Assembly (NCBI RefSeq): GCF_002000245.1
Contig: NZ_MTCM01000002.1
Coordinates: 848,245-912,244, forward strand
Length of the DNA: 64,000 nucleotides
Reading direction: 5' to 3'
From: Sphingobacterium sp. CZ-UAM
GTDB lineage: Bacteria; Bacteroidota; Bacteroidia; Sphingobacteriales; Sphingobacteriaceae
Position 1 is the first letter of the stretch; every line of letters starts with the position of its first letter. The position numbers were made by a program, and so were the translations under genes. Shown in pieces: positions 52,350-62,439 of this stretch. The notes below the pieces were generated by a model. The model was not told where the DNA came from. It worked only from the letters and a program-made list of their open reading frames with translations, and did no database searches.

Positions 52350-52368
52350 TCCAAACTAACGCTTTTTT
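52339..52368 (+). terminator. Terminator of def
   Basis: AAAAGCGTTAGT (52339-52350) pairs with ACTAACGCTTTT (52355-52366), loop CCAA, with a T-tail. Likely serves the leftward TRIC gene as well. Confidence 0.85.
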
Positions 52369-52405
52369 TATTTTATCGACAAGGATTTCGTTCAGATTTC
52401 CCCGC

Positions 52406-53017
52406 TCAATCCAACCGCGGTAGATATAGCCTGTACTTAACAGCGGTCATTCGGATCAGGAAGACTACTCCGGCAGCAATAAAAGCTGCCCAGGATAGAT
52501 CAAGGTCAAGATGAACAAGCAAGATATAAATTAATCCGCCGGCTAGACAGGCTGTTGCATATACCTCCTTTTTAAAAATCAAAGGCGTCTCATTCAGGAG
52601 TATATCACGTGTCATGCCACCACATACGGCAGTAAACATTCCAAAGATGATGGCCGCATAGACGTTACTTTCATAATTTAACGATTTTTGTACGCCTAAG
52701 ATGGTAAAAAAACTGATTCCTATAGCATCAAAGAGGGTTAGTGTACGATAGTAACTATACAGCTGCCGATTGAAAATAATGGCAATCAAGATACCCAGAA
52801 AAATGGCAATGAGATAATTGCTGTCATTTACCCATACTGGACGCAAGTTTAAAAATACATCACGCATGGATCCGCCGCCAATAGCGGTCACAAAACCGAG
52901 GAATGCGGCCCCAAAGATGTCAATATCCTTACGTTTCGCGGACAAGGTGCCCGATATCGCAAAAAATAAGGTGCCAAGCAAATCGCTCAAATAAAAGTAG
53001 TTGGCATCTGTTATCAT
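52406..53017 (-). CDS. TRIC-type cation channel family protein (YadS/UPF0126-like)
   Basis: 203 residues with six to seven hydrophobic helices and two related halves: FFAISGTLSAKRKDIDIFGAAFLGFVTAIGGGSMRDVFL, and later YAAIIFGMFTAVCGGMTRDILL. The GGG/GGxxRD motifs are those of the TRIC fold, which forms trimeric cation channels. It is the last gene of a leftward run from the polyphosphate kinase operon, 66 bp after the GAF protein gene. Confidence 0.88.
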   Translation of the reverse strand: MITDANYFYLSDLLGTLFFAISGTLSAKRKDIDIFGAAFLGFVTAIGGGSMRDVFLNLRPVWVNDSNYLIAIFLGILIAIIFNRQLYSYYRTLTLFDAIGISFFTILGVQKSLNYESNVYAAIIFGMFTAVCGGMTRDILLNETPLIFKKEVYATACLAGGLIYILLVHLDLDLSWAAFIAAGVVFLIRMTAVKYRLYLPRLD

Positions 53018-53083
53018 TGTAAATACGTATTTAAAAATATTTTCCCTATTTCTTTAATCTATCTATGCAAGATTCCGACAAAT

Positions 53084-55444
53084 TTAGGAGAAATCTCTGT
53101 AGTTTAAGTTCACTGTAAGACGAATGGCTTTTAATCCTACAATTCCTTGTACATCCTCTAGTTTTAGATGTTCAACACTATTTTCAATAATTCCCATATC
53201 ATAAATCGCCTGTATACTCAGATTTAGGTCTTCTAAGATTTCATCCGAAAGATAGACAATGGCAATTTTGTTGACCTGTGTGAGCCTTTCCTTTGTGCGT
53301 TTTATCCTTATCTTGTCTATTCTTTTTTTGATGATTTCGTAACGGATATTCAATGATCCCTCTACATCAAATCGCCGCTCGTCTTCCCTAAAACTGATAT
53401 CAATGCTATGTGGATTGATGAAGATGAGCTGTGTTGTCTCCAGGGAAAGTGGTAAATCTTGCTTCGCATGATATGTTTTCAGTGCAATCCGGGCCATGGA
53501 GATAATCTGTTGCCGCCGAAAGACATTGATGAATTCTTTGCTGAATGTTTGCTGCGGTGTAATAGATTCGCCAATATAGATATCGTATTCGATACCATCA
53601 GTTCTGAATTTTTGGAAATAGGATGGATAATTTCCCTGGATAAAGCTGTTGAAATGATTGAGCTCCTTACTAATAATATGATTTACCCGGCGTAATGAAG
53701 TCTCAAATTCATTCCGATAGAACTCCCCCGTTTCTCGATTGGTAAAAAAGTGACGCGCATAATGCTCGATAATCGCATGTTTTGTAGGGAACTGCTTTCT
53801 CGCCGCATCGAGAAAAGGTTGTACATCTTTCCGGAAGAATTCAATGATCCTGACCATAGACTCGTCAAAGGAGATTTGATCCAGCGACGCGGTAATCTGA
53901 TCGACCCGTTTTGAAAAATCAACAATGAGTTGATGCCTGCCGTCCAATGACAATTCGTCAATAAGAAGCGCCAATTGTTTCACTTTGAAACTAAAATCCT
54001 TTAAAATTGACGCATTGCGGATGATGGTAGAATCTTTTACATCTATGGCCCCATAGAGCGGATAAACTTCTTCGAAAATAACGGGTCTGATATGTACATT
54101 CTGCTCATCTTGTTCGAATTCCTGGATATATTGAGCCGCAACATGATTAAACTTCCACTGAACTGCAGGTTGTATGGTGGTAAATCGGTTGATGATAATC
54201 TCGTCGATACGTTTTTTGAACTCTGTTGTGATATCATGTGAAAGCTGGGATAATAAAGGCACAAGCTCACGGAGAGAGTGTATCGTCTCATTATCGAGCT
54301 GATCGAGCTGATGACTGTATATTTCTAGGATACCAGATAATGCATGGTTATGTACCAGTGGGATGCACAGGTAAGTTTTGACACCCGAGGCCTTGATGCG
54401 TTCGTCAAAAATAGATGTGGTATTTTTAATCGTATCAAGGGTATTGTAAAAGATAAAGTGCGGATGTTTTAAATAATTAGCGATTGCTGGATTGATATTC
54501 GTATACCTGTTGCTGGTGTAGGGTTCGGAAATTAAAATACTTTTATTTGTAATGGAATAATCAAAAAAAGGCAGGCCGTTGAGCTGGAACAACGGAAACA
54601 GACTGAAAATTGTATCTTTCCCCTTGAGGATCGGAGCAATAATCTTTTCCAGATCTGATAAAAAAAGATGATAGTTATAGGTTGCAAGATCCAATAAGAT
54701 AGATTGTATTCTCGTGCGGGTATGTGCTAGACTACTCTTTTGGGCGGTAAGGATGGTGAAACCCGACAATTCAAAATCTTCGATCTTAATGGCGTTGACA
54801 ATATTATTCCAATCAAGTAAAGAAACATCGTTGGTGTTCTTGGTCAAACTCCTTACATCAAATTTCGGGAGTTCTTTTTTGGGCTTAATGTCAACAAATT
54901 TGAAATCTATATTTAGATCGTAATAGTCAATGATTTCGCCCTGTTCATTTAGGTGATGGTAGACAATTGTGTTATTTTCTTTAGTGGGGAGACCGTACAG
55001 CCGCTCGAAGATCAGTGTATACAGCAGCTTTTCCTGATTGTTCAGAATTCCTTCATCTTGCATTTGATCCTGTATCTCTTGTTCCACCAGTTTATTTTTC
55101 CAGAGTTTGAAAAAAGCCTCTGTTCCATAAAATGTTTCTTCAGCGAGTGCTGTTCCCAGGGCCCAATATTGCTTGGGATCAGTATCGATCAGGGACACCG
55201 AAAGACTATAAATGAGCTGCAAAATATCTTTATAGGCATTAAGATTGCGATCGCAGAGTTTGCCACTAACCTGTTCAATTTCTCTTACCCGTTCTAGTGC
55301 AACTAGTGGGATCATGTCATCAGAAGATACAGCGCTTCCAGTAAAGGATTCCAGGTACCGAAAAAAAGGCTCAAATAGAAGTTTTTTATCCGAGTTATAC
55401 AATGTGGTCTTGACTTTAGTCAGTTGTACTTTTTTGATTTCCAT
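53084..55444 (-). CDS. GAF-domain protein in the polyphosphate operon
   Basis: 786 residues from the ATG at 55444. A longer frame to 55501 would overlap the upstream gene. It is soluble, no signal peptide. A GAF-like domain is seen at about 300-410 (FFDYSITNKSILISEPYTS, GVKTYLCIPLVHNHALSGILEIYS). The rest is helical with long amphipathic helices, and near the end come DLNLSIQAIYDMGIIENSVE and a beta strand finish. There is no kinase, cyclase or DNA-binding module, so any output is through protein contact. It lies 13 bp after the Omp85-like gene. Confidence 0.7.
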   Translation of the reverse strand: MEIKKVQLTKVKTTLYNSDKKLLFEPFFRYLESFTGSAVSSDDMIPLVALERVREIEQVSGKLCDRNLNAYKDILQLIYSLSVSLIDTDPKQYWALGTALAEETFYGTEAFFKLWKNKLVEQEIQDQMQDEGILNNQEKLLYTLIFERLYGLPTKENNTIVYHHLNEQGEIIDYYDLNIDFKFVDIKPKKELPKFDVRSLTKNTNDVSLLDWNNIVNAIKIEDFELSGFTILTAQKSSLAHTRTRIQSILLDLATYNYHLFLSDLEKIIAPILKGKDTIFSLFPLFQLNGLPFFDYSITNKSILISEPYTSNRYTNINPAIANYLKHPHFIFYNTLDTIKNTTSIFDERIKASGVKTYLCIPLVHNHALSGILEIYSHQLDQLDNETIHSLRELVPLLSQLSHDITTEFKKRIDEIIINRFTTIQPAVQWKFNHVAAQYIQEFEQDEQNVHIRPVIFEEVYPLYGAIDVKDSTIIRNASILKDFSFKVKQLALLIDELSLDGRHQLIVDFSKRVDQITASLDQISFDESMVRIIEFFRKDVQPFLDAARKQFPTKHAIIEHYARHFFTNRETGEFYRNEFETSLRRVNHIISKELNHFNSFIQGNYPSYFQKFRTDGIEYDIYIGESITPQQTFSKEFINVFRRQQIISMARIALKTYHAKQDLPLSLETTQLIFINPHSIDISFREDERRFDVEGSLNIRYEIIKKRIDKIRIKRTKERLTQVNKIAIVYLSDEILEDLNLSIQAIYDMGIIENSVEHLKLEDVQGIVGLKAIRLTVNLNYRDFS

Positions 55445-55457
55445 GTATCGAACACTT

Positions 55458-58067
55458 TTAAAAGCGGAATCCGGTACTAAAATAGGGGTACCAACCTTCA
55501 TTGGATTTGGCCATTACAAAATGAAGCGGCAATGCATTGGCGACGATATAATAAAGTCCGCCACCGAATCCTTGATGGACTGTCTTACTGTTGTGGTCTT
55601 TTGCCCACACTTTCCCGATATCATACATTCCCATGATTCCTAATTCTCCCGGTAGAACGTAGCTTTTTACCTCATGAATCTTGACGCGGGCTTCTAGGTT
55701 ATTGTATACCATTTGTTCGCCAGCAAACCGATATTGACGAAAACCACGAAGGTTTTCATGACCACCTAAAAATAGATATTGATAGAATGTAGGGTTACCC
55801 ACCACGGTTCCACCGCCTACTCTATTAGCGAATACAATACCTTCATTTAGAGCACTAAAATAGCCTGTCATTTCTGCACTTAGTTGCCCTGAATTTCTTG
55901 AATATTTATTTAGGCCCAAGAAAGAATGTAATGCTGCCTTAATAAATACTCCTTTACTTGGATTGATCTTGCGGTTACGTGTATCCTGTGTCAGAAAAGC
56001 ATTTAACCCGACAAAAGCTTTGTCATTGGTAATAGAAACACTATCATAAGAGTGCAGTGCCTGTGGATTTAAGATAAAACGACCTTGATTTTCAGCTGGA
56101 TCGAGGTGATAGAACTGGATATGGGGGCCGATAGCATAATTCAGTGTAGATGATGGATGCCACCGCAGTAGCGGATTGACATTGAAAATATTGAACCGGC
56201 TACGGTAGTATTTCGCGCCATACTGATCTTTTAAAAATTGCGAACCATTACCTACACCAAAGAAGTTCTGTGTATTGTCAGGCGCTTTTGCCAATGCATC
56301 AATGACGAAGTCTGCATTGCCGATAACATCTTCCCATTCGCCACGATAATGAATTTTATAGGCCCCTGTTCGGAATGCCGCAGCTACAGTAACCTGCTGT
56401 TTATAGGTAAAAGGTACTTTTCTAAATCCCCGCTGATGTGTATATGCGGCACCAAGTCCGAGAGAAAAGCCATCATCAGCATTATAGCCCGCCGTTAATA
56501 AGGGTAACCAGGAATTGTATAAATTCACGGGAACGAACTGTGTATTCAGGCTATCTTTACCCTGATGAAGCCTGATCCTGCTTTTTTCTCCTAAAAATGT
56601 AGAGTTACGCGTGTTCTCATAGAGCTTTATCTTTGATCTGCTCTTGTTGACTATATAGGTCTTTGGCAGGCTATCGCCAATAATACGCAGTTTTATAGGC
56701 GAATTTACGTTATTTATGGATATCGAGTCCTGACCTTCAGAAAGGTATAGCCGGATTTCTTTTGTTAGGTTCTTTTCATAAGTTTTATCCATCAGGGTTT
56801 TGGTCACCTTCCCATCTTTGTTGATTTTGGAGACAATGATTTTTAAGCCCTCATCTTTGGTGTTGGCAATCGCTACCTTTTCGTTTTTATCACTGAAATG
56901 GATATCGACAATATTATTGATAAAACGATAATATTCTTCCATTGCAGCGGGCAAAGCATCACGCCTGCTCTGAAGGGTACGGAAAATCTGTTCCCCGCGA
57001 ATGGCAATGGACGATTGGGGTAGACTGTTGACAGACTGTCGGAGTACCGAGTCTGTCAAGCGGGCGACAAACTGTTCGACCTCTTTTGTCCATTCTTTAT
57101 GGGAGAGTTGGTTACTGGGATGTGCGTTTAAAAATCTGGATTTAAAAAGCGAATATCGAATATTTGGTATACCTGTCGTAAACCCCTGCATAACCGGATT
57201 CACAAAACGTTGGTAAATGTCCTTCATCAAAAAACCCTGGGTCACGCGCAAGGCTTGATCACGGTCGCGTGGAATTGGGATATAGTCTTTGTCTTTATCG
57301 TCCGTGTCTTGATTTTCATTATACCAGCGCCATTGATCTTCATGACGATCCCAGTCACTTACAATAACGTCTAGCATACGAGCTCTAAGGTAAGCCTTCG
57401 GTTTAAAATTATCGTCATTGTCCTCCTGCAGTTTGCGTACCGCTTTTAGGCTATTGTCCGAGTCGCCTAAAGGCTCCCGTTCTTCCAAAAGGGCAACCGT
57501 ATTTTCGAATAATGGTGCGTATTCACCCAAGATTGTGTCTGGAGCAACTACGCCAATAATCGGGTGTGCATGTGGCACATTGACCGCATTGGCCAGCGCA
57601 GGAATCATCAATGCGGAATAAGGGTGTTGTGCGCTCGTCGCATCGTCCAGCACATCTTGTACAAAAGTGCCGTGTAATTCTACCGGAATCAAAGATTCTG
57701 TCCGTTTATTGACCGAGCGAAGCGCCCATTCCCTTCCTGTCGGATCAGCCAGCCTGAGGGATACAGACTGCATCCCGCCACCCTGTTTGAGCGGTGTTAG
57801 ACCGCCAAATAATGTAGAGAGCTGCAGCAGTGGCAATGTCGTTTCGGCCGCCCATTCTTTACGGTAATTTTCCCCAAGAAAAGATTTCTTAAATCTGCTC
57901 GCCTGCCCGTACTTCGCATTTGCTACGACAGTCGTGCTGTCTTTGATCAAAGCCTGTGGGAGAGCCTCGTTTTTGTGGGCATCAGCCGCAGGATTGGACT
58001 TGTTCTTCTGCTGGGCGGACGTCTGTATCGCGAGAAAAAGTAAAACGAATGGTAAAACCAGTTGCAT
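55458..58067 (-). CDS. Omp85-like outer-membrane protein with kinase-like N-terminal region
   Basis: 869 residues with signal peptide to about TSAQ. Residues about 95-330 carry a pattern like a CotH/Fam20C-type kinase fold: REWALRSVNKR (candidate ATP-binding Lys), LRARMLDVIVSDWDRHEDQW (candidate catalytic Asp-Arg) and PIPRDRDQAL (candidate metal Asp). The second half is a surface-antigen/Omp85 beta-barrel with an FLGGHENLRGFRQYRF signature and the terminal strand ending in Phe (STGFRF). Related proteins often have a metallophosphoesterase in front, which is missing here. The kinase assignment is inference. Five bp separate it from the propeller lipoprotein gene. Confidence 0.75.
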   Translation of the reverse strand: MQLVLPFVLLFLAIQTSAQQKNKSNPAADAHKNEALPQALIKDSTTVVANAKYGQASRFKKSFLGENYRKEWAAETTLPLLQLSTLFGGLTPLKQGGGMQSVSLRLADPTGREWALRSVNKRTESLIPVELHGTFVQDVLDDATSAQHPYSALMIPALANAVNVPHAHPIIGVVAPDTILGEYAPLFENTVALLEEREPLGDSDNSLKAVRKLQEDNDDNFKPKAYLRARMLDVIVSDWDRHEDQWRWYNENQDTDDKDKDYIPIPRDRDQALRVTQGFLMKDIYQRFVNPVMQGFTTGIPNIRYSLFKSRFLNAHPSNQLSHKEWTKEVEQFVARLTDSVLRQSVNSLPQSSIAIRGEQIFRTLQSRRDALPAAMEEYYRFINNIVDIHFSDKNEKVAIANTKDEGLKIIVSKINKDGKVTKTLMDKTYEKNLTKEIRLYLSEGQDSISINNVNSPIKLRIIGDSLPKTYIVNKSRSKIKLYENTRNSTFLGEKSRIRLHQGKDSLNTQFVPVNLYNSWLPLLTAGYNADDGFSLGLGAAYTHQRGFRKVPFTYKQQVTVAAAFRTGAYKIHYRGEWEDVIGNADFVIDALAKAPDNTQNFFGVGNGSQFLKDQYGAKYYRSRFNIFNVNPLLRWHPSSTLNYAIGPHIQFYHLDPAENQGRFILNPQALHSYDSVSITNDKAFVGLNAFLTQDTRNRKINPSKGVFIKAALHSFLGLNKYSRNSGQLSAEMTGYFSALNEGIVFANRVGGGTVVGNPTFYQYLFLGGHENLRGFRQYRFAGEQMVYNNLEARVKIHEVKSYVLPGELGIMGMYDIGKVWAKDHNSKTVHQGFGGGLYYIVANALPLHFVMAKSNEGWYPYFSTGFRF

Positions 58068-58072
58068 ACTTG

Positions 58073-58969
58073 TTATTTTTCAAATTTATAAATGATTCCC
58101 TTATCCTGATTACCAGATTCACTGCTGATGTAAAGGTTGGATTTTGAATCAAAGTTGATCCCTTCTGGTTGAGGGAATAGCTTTGGATCTAAGGATGTTA
58201 TGGATTTGACACGGAAACTCTCATCCGTTACCACAAGAGCCCTATCAATCGAGGATAAAATATACCACTCGTTGCTGTCGGTTTTCTTTGCAAGGGCCGA
58301 AGGTTTGAATGTTTTTTTGATTTTTGGATCAAATTGCTTCAGTTCATGAATCTGAATCGCAAATTCACCTTTCGGGGTAAATTTGCCGTCACGCTCAATG
58401 GCGAAAATATATCCGGTTGTTTGTGATTGTTTTTTGTCTACCCGGCATTCTTTACAGAGGACATAGGCCAGGTTACTTGTTTTGTCCACAAAAAGTCCCT
58501 CATATTCACCTTTCGGCAAAATATCTTTTTGCTCAACGACCGTCTGTATGTTATCTTTTTCCGTTATGGGAAAGGAATACACAGATCCATTGCTCTTCAA
58601 AATAAAGAAGTGGGTTTTACTAATGCCGATATCTTCGTAATCACCGTCCTTTCCAAAGGGACTATATGTAAGCTTCTGGTTGGATAAATGGTATTTAAAA
58701 AGCAGCCCCTGTTCATCTTGAATGGCATAAATATCTTCATCCTGTCCTTCGAGAAATGCGATTCCTGATATTTCGAGCAGTTCATCGGGCAAGTTTATCT
58801 TTTTTCCGGATGATAATTTATACGGAATTGTCGGTTGCTGCTGTTTATCAGCTGTAACGTTGGTTACATTAGCTGTACGTTCTTTATTTCCATTACTGGG
58901 GTTGCAAGCCAGTAATGCAGTGGAAATCATTCCGAAAGCAAGAGCTGTTAGTCGTGTAGCGTCTTTCAT
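58073..58969 (-). CDS. SdiA-regulated/phytase-like beta-propeller lipoprotein
   Basis: 298 residues. Type II signal peptide with lipobox LLAC (Cys22), a Thr/Asn/Gln-rich tether, then a six-blade-like propeller (LLEISGIAFLEGQDEDIYAIQDEQG, YEDIGISKTHFFILKSNGSVYSF, YEGLFVDKTSNLAYVLCKEC, SALAKKTDSNEWYILSSIDR, PEGINFDSKSNLYISSESG). This is the SdiA-regulated family fold, related to phytase-like and esterase-like propellers. It is in an operon with ppk1, so a role in handling phosphate compounds at the envelope is possible but unproven. Confidence 0.72.
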   Translation of the reverse strand: MKDATRLTALAFGMISTALLACNPSNGNKERTANVTNVTADKQQQPTIPYKLSSGKKINLPDELLEISGIAFLEGQDEDIYAIQDEQGLLFKYHLSNQKLTYSPFGKDGDYEDIGISKTHFFILKSNGSVYSFPITEKDNIQTVVEQKDILPKGEYEGLFVDKTSNLAYVLCKECRVDKKQSQTTGYIFAIERDGKFTPKGEFAIQIHELKQFDPKIKKTFKPSALAKKTDSNEWYILSSIDRALVVTDESFRVKSITSLDPKLFPQPEGINFDSKSNLYISSESGNQDKGIIYKFEK

Positions 58970-58973
58970 CAGT

Positions 58974-60986
58974 TCATTTTTTTAAGTAGTCAACAATTTG
59001 TTGTTGCGATTTATTGCCAATCGAATGTTCGACAGGTATATTACGGCCCATCTCATCAAGGAGAGTTGCTTCAACATCATCGGCAAACTGAATTTCAAAG
59101 AGTTGCTGAATCCTGTTGGCCAATGCAGGGTCCATAATCGGGAAGCAGGTTTCTATCCGACGGTAGATATTGCGATTCATCCAGTCTGAGGAACCTAAAT
59201 ACACCTTTGTCTGCGCTCCATATTGGAATATAAAGATTCTCCCGTGCTCTAAATAGCGACCTACGATCCGTTTTATTTCAATGTTTTCACTTAGCTCCTT
59301 GACCTGGGGTTTTAGCCTGCAGATGCCTCTGACCAATAATTGTACCTTCACCCCTGCCCGACTGGCTTCGTATAGTTTATTGATTAACGATTCTTCCTCT
59401 AAATTGTTTAACTTAATTTTTACAGATGCGGGGATGCCCATTTTTACCTGAGCAATGGTTTCATCGATCAAAGTAACAAAAGTCTGTTTTAGATTGAATT
59501 GAGCGATCAGAAGCTGTTGAAATGGGATATCTGTCGGCTTGTCCGGTTTCTTTCTGTTGGGCAGAAACTCAAATAACAGGCTTAACTCTGCTGTTAATAG
59601 ACGATTGGATGTCATTAAGAAGTAATCGGTATATACCTTGGCTGTTTTTTCATTTAAGTTGCCTGTCCCGAATAATGCGCTCTCTTTTCCGTCTTTTCGT
59701 TTGACAAGTGCAATTTTAGCATGCACTTTAAGATTTGGAATACTGTAACTGATCTTTACCCCCTGCTCTTTCATAATTCTTGACCAACGCATATTATTGG
59801 CCTCATCAAAACGAGCTTTCAATTCAACAAATACATGTACCTTCTTGCCATTCTTTGCTGCGGTAGCCAGTGCTTGGGCGATAAGTGAATCGCTGGCAAT
59901 TCGATAGAGTGTAGTATGAATTTCGGCTACATCAGGATCTATTGCGGCCTCGTTAAAAAAACGAAGGATGGGATCAAAGGACTCATAAGGCGTAGAGATT
60001 AGCATATCATGCTGATCGAGCTGTTCAAAAATGGAGCGCTCAAAATCCTGATGTGCTGCTAGCTGCTGCTGTTTCGGAAAAGACAGTTCGTTCCGTTTTA
60101 TGGGGAAGGAGAAAAAATCTTTCAGATTATGGTAATACCCCCCTGCAACAATACTACTTTTTCGAAGGTCGAAAAGAACGGCAAGCTTTTCAATGAGCGA
60201 ATCTGGAAAACCAGGCTGATGTAAAAATCGGGTGGCATAGCCAAGGTCCCTTTTATTGACCTCTGCTTCTATTTTCTGTGCGATATCGCCATCGAACTCA
60301 TCTTGTAGATTGAGTTCAGCGTCACGGGTAATTTTAAAAGAATAGAAATTTAAATTGCTATTCTTTATTAAGTCAGGCAGAAATAGCTTAATGATATCGT
60401 CGATAAAGACAACGTACGTACTAGCATCGAACTGACATGTAAAGAAACGATTGATACGATCTGAAGGTATATTGACAATGAATAAATCTGTTGTATTATT
60501 GTCGGTCAGGGCAAAATACAGGCAGTTGTTGATCGGAAAAAAGGAAAATTCTTCGTCTATGCGAATTATTTGCAGATAAGAAGCAATCGTACTAAAAAAA
60601 TAATTAGCTACAAGCGATTTTATCGCTAATGGGATTTCCTGGTTATAGATCAGTATAATCTTTTCGTTAGCTAGCTGATGAATGATATCAGTTAAAAATA
60701 GGCCAAATTTTTCCTGCTGTTTATCAATAATTTTAGTAGCCTTTTTATAGGTTCCAATATCGAGATTCGGAACCTCTTGATCACTGCTCTTCTTTTTAAT
60801 TTTCTTCCATGCCATCAATACCGGCATCCGTACACGGTAAAACTCATCTAGATTTGATGAAAAAATGGCGAGGAACTGTAATTTCTCCAACAGTGGAACC
60901 TCCTGACGCCCCGCTTCGTCGAGTACCCTGTCATTAAACGATAGCCAACTGATATCTCTATTGATATATAAGTCTTTTTTTTTCAT
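58974..60986 (-). CDS. ppk1: Polyphosphate kinase 1
   Basis: 670 residues from the ATG at 60986. N-domain start ISWLSFNDRVLDEAGR, VPLLEKLQFLAIFSSNLDEFYRVRM, then head domain and two phospholipase D-like catalytic domains: IHTTLYRIASDSLIAQALATAAKNGKKVHVFVELKARFDEANN and IPNLKVHAKIALVKRKDG with the phosphorylated His, plus TLYRIAS and HGRIF. It makes long-chain polyphosphate from ATP. Four bp before the propeller lipoprotein gene and 48 bp after the HD-PycTM gene. Confidence 0.94.
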   Translation of the reverse strand: MKKKDLYINRDISWLSFNDRVLDEAGRQEVPLLEKLQFLAIFSSNLDEFYRVRMPVLMAWKKIKKKSSDQEVPNLDIGTYKKATKIIDKQQEKFGLFLTDIIHQLANEKIILIYNQEIPLAIKSLVANYFFSTIASYLQIIRIDEEFSFFPINNCLYFALTDNNTTDLFIVNIPSDRINRFFTCQFDASTYVVFIDDIIKLFLPDLIKNSNLNFYSFKITRDAELNLQDEFDGDIAQKIEAEVNKRDLGYATRFLHQPGFPDSLIEKLAVLFDLRKSSIVAGGYYHNLKDFFSFPIKRNELSFPKQQQLAAHQDFERSIFEQLDQHDMLISTPYESFDPILRFFNEAAIDPDVAEIHTTLYRIASDSLIAQALATAAKNGKKVHVFVELKARFDEANNMRWSRIMKEQGVKISYSIPNLKVHAKIALVKRKDGKESALFGTGNLNEKTAKVYTDYFLMTSNRLLTAELSLLFEFLPNRKKPDKPTDIPFQQLLIAQFNLKQTFVTLIDETIAQVKMGIPASVKIKLNNLEEESLINKLYEASRAGVKVQLLVRGICRLKPQVKELSENIEIKRIVGRYLEHGRIFIFQYGAQTKVYLGSSDWMNRNIYRRIETCFPIMDPALANRIQQLFEIQFADDVEATLLDEMGRNIPVEHSIGNKSQQQIVDYLKK

Positions 60987-61034
60987 CTGCAAAATAATCT
61001 AAGAAGCAATAAGGTTAGCGATGCTTTCACTATT

Positions 61035-62219
61035 TTATAATAGGGTTGCGATCACAAAAGAAATAACAGAAATGACCAGGCCAAACATAAAAATACCGTA
61101 GGCATACCGTAGCAACTTGTATTTTCTGCCTAAAACCACGCCTTGGGAATAAACATCTTTTGTAAGCATACCATATAAGAATTCGGAGTCAGTCATTACT
61201 TTTTGCATCCCCTCATTGTAGTCATCGAGTTTCATTTTATAGAAATTCCCAAAAAATAATAGGTTGACGGTTTTATTCTCAATTTCCTGTTTTGAAAATT
61301 TCCCGGATGGTATTTTCGGAATAGTCGATAATATGGCCATGACCATGGTTGCCACGACAATTACCGTTAGAATAATTGTCGGGAAGATCAGATGTTCGTT
61401 ACTATCTAATTTTCTAAATAAGACCGCGATAACGACAGATAGGATAATGGAGTTGACCGTTAATAATATATTAGCCTTATTGTCTGCCATGTCGCTCAGC
61501 CGCTGATTGTTGGACGATGTTATACGAAACATGGTTTCTATACCGCGTTCCGGTTTCACGCTTTTGTCTTTCTCTTTTTTTATTTCTTTCTTGTCTTCTT
61601 TTTTTTTGTCCTTGGATTTTTCCTGCTTACGTTCAAGTTCTTTTAAGTTTTCTTCTTTCTTCGCATTGAGCTTCTGCTGTGCATAGGCTGTGTGGTAATG
61701 ATGGCTTGACAAGAGTTTTATTGTGCCAGCACGCCAAACATCCTTGTCAATTTCTTTACCTAAAACGGCTTCAGCTTCGGCCTTCATGAGCTTATTCCTG
61801 TTCTCAAAATCATCATTCCCGAAATGAAACAGATCAGCATCACAAAGAATCTGTTCTAATAGATTATTTGGATCCTGAGGCATTCTTGTCGCCAGAATAC
61901 AACCTTTTATTTTTTCTTTCGCTTCTTCGGATATGCCTTTATCCGCTAGGAAATCCATGGCGATCTCTACGCTTTTTTTCTCATGACCGATTGCATTGTC
62001 AGATTTTACATAACCTAAGTCATGAAAATAGGCCGCACTGATCACAATAAAATGATCTTCATCATTTAACTTATAATAAGATGAAATCTCTTCGGCCGCC
62101 TGAACTACCGAATGCGTATGCAGACTGTTGTGAAAACAATGGCAGGATGAGATATTCTGTATAATATAAGTGTTAGAATATTCTTCGACTTGTTTTAGAA
62201 GTTCGTTATAATCTATCAT
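61035..62219 (-). CDS. HD-domain - PycTM (DUF5706-like) fusion protein
   Basis: 394 residues. HD-type phosphohydrolase at about 20-185: His34/His36 in SLHTHSVV, HD at 66-67 in AAYFHDLGYV, and a later Asp in ILCDADLFHFG. A Lys/Glu linker covers about 190-225. The C-terminal part opens RITSSNNQRLSDMADNKANILLTVNSIILSVVI, the signature of the PycTM membrane domain of Pycsar effectors, with helices at about 258-277, 283-300 and 370-392. In Pycsar systems the PycTM effector is opened by cCMP or cUMP. No cyclase is seen in this window. It is first in the operon with ppk1, so HD might act on nucleotides or polyphosphate signals. Confidence 0.8.
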   Translation of the reverse strand: MIDYNELLKQVEEYSNTYIIQNISSCHCFHNSLHTHSVVQAAEEISSYYKLNDEDHFIVISAAYFHDLGYVKSDNAIGHEKKSVEIAMDFLADKGISEEAKEKIKGCILATRMPQDPNNLLEQILCDADLFHFGNDDFENRNKLMKAEAEAVLGKEIDKDVWRAGTIKLLSSHHYHTAYAQQKLNAKKEENLKELERKQEKSKDKKKEDKKEIKKEKDKSVKPERGIETMFRITSSNNQRLSDMADNKANILLTVNSIILSVVIAVLFRKLDSNEHLIFPTIILTVIVVATMVMAILSTIPKIPSGKFSKQEIENKTVNLLFFGNFYKMKLDDYNEGMQKVMTDSEFLYGMLTKDVYSQGVVLGRKYKLLRYAYGIFMFGLVISVISFVIATLL

Positions 62220-62439
62220 GACCAGTAGGGTATTTTATTTAGAATAAAAGTATTCAATATCTTTAATATCTAGTATATGTACTCCCTCCTTTTCGTAATT
62301 TTTTGATCTAGATCAATTTAATATCCTAAGTAAGATGAGAGTCATCGTTTTTTATACCAGATGTCTTTTTACTGTTTACCATTATTCTAGTCATTTGTCT
62401 TTCGTAATGAATTTAAATCTCTGCGCATACTTGATCATA
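62220..62439. other. AT-rich non-coding stretch upstream of the HD-PycTM gene
   Basis: About 220 bases without an ORF of note; presumed promoter region of the polyphosphate operon. No promoter could be fixed. Confidence 0.4.
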
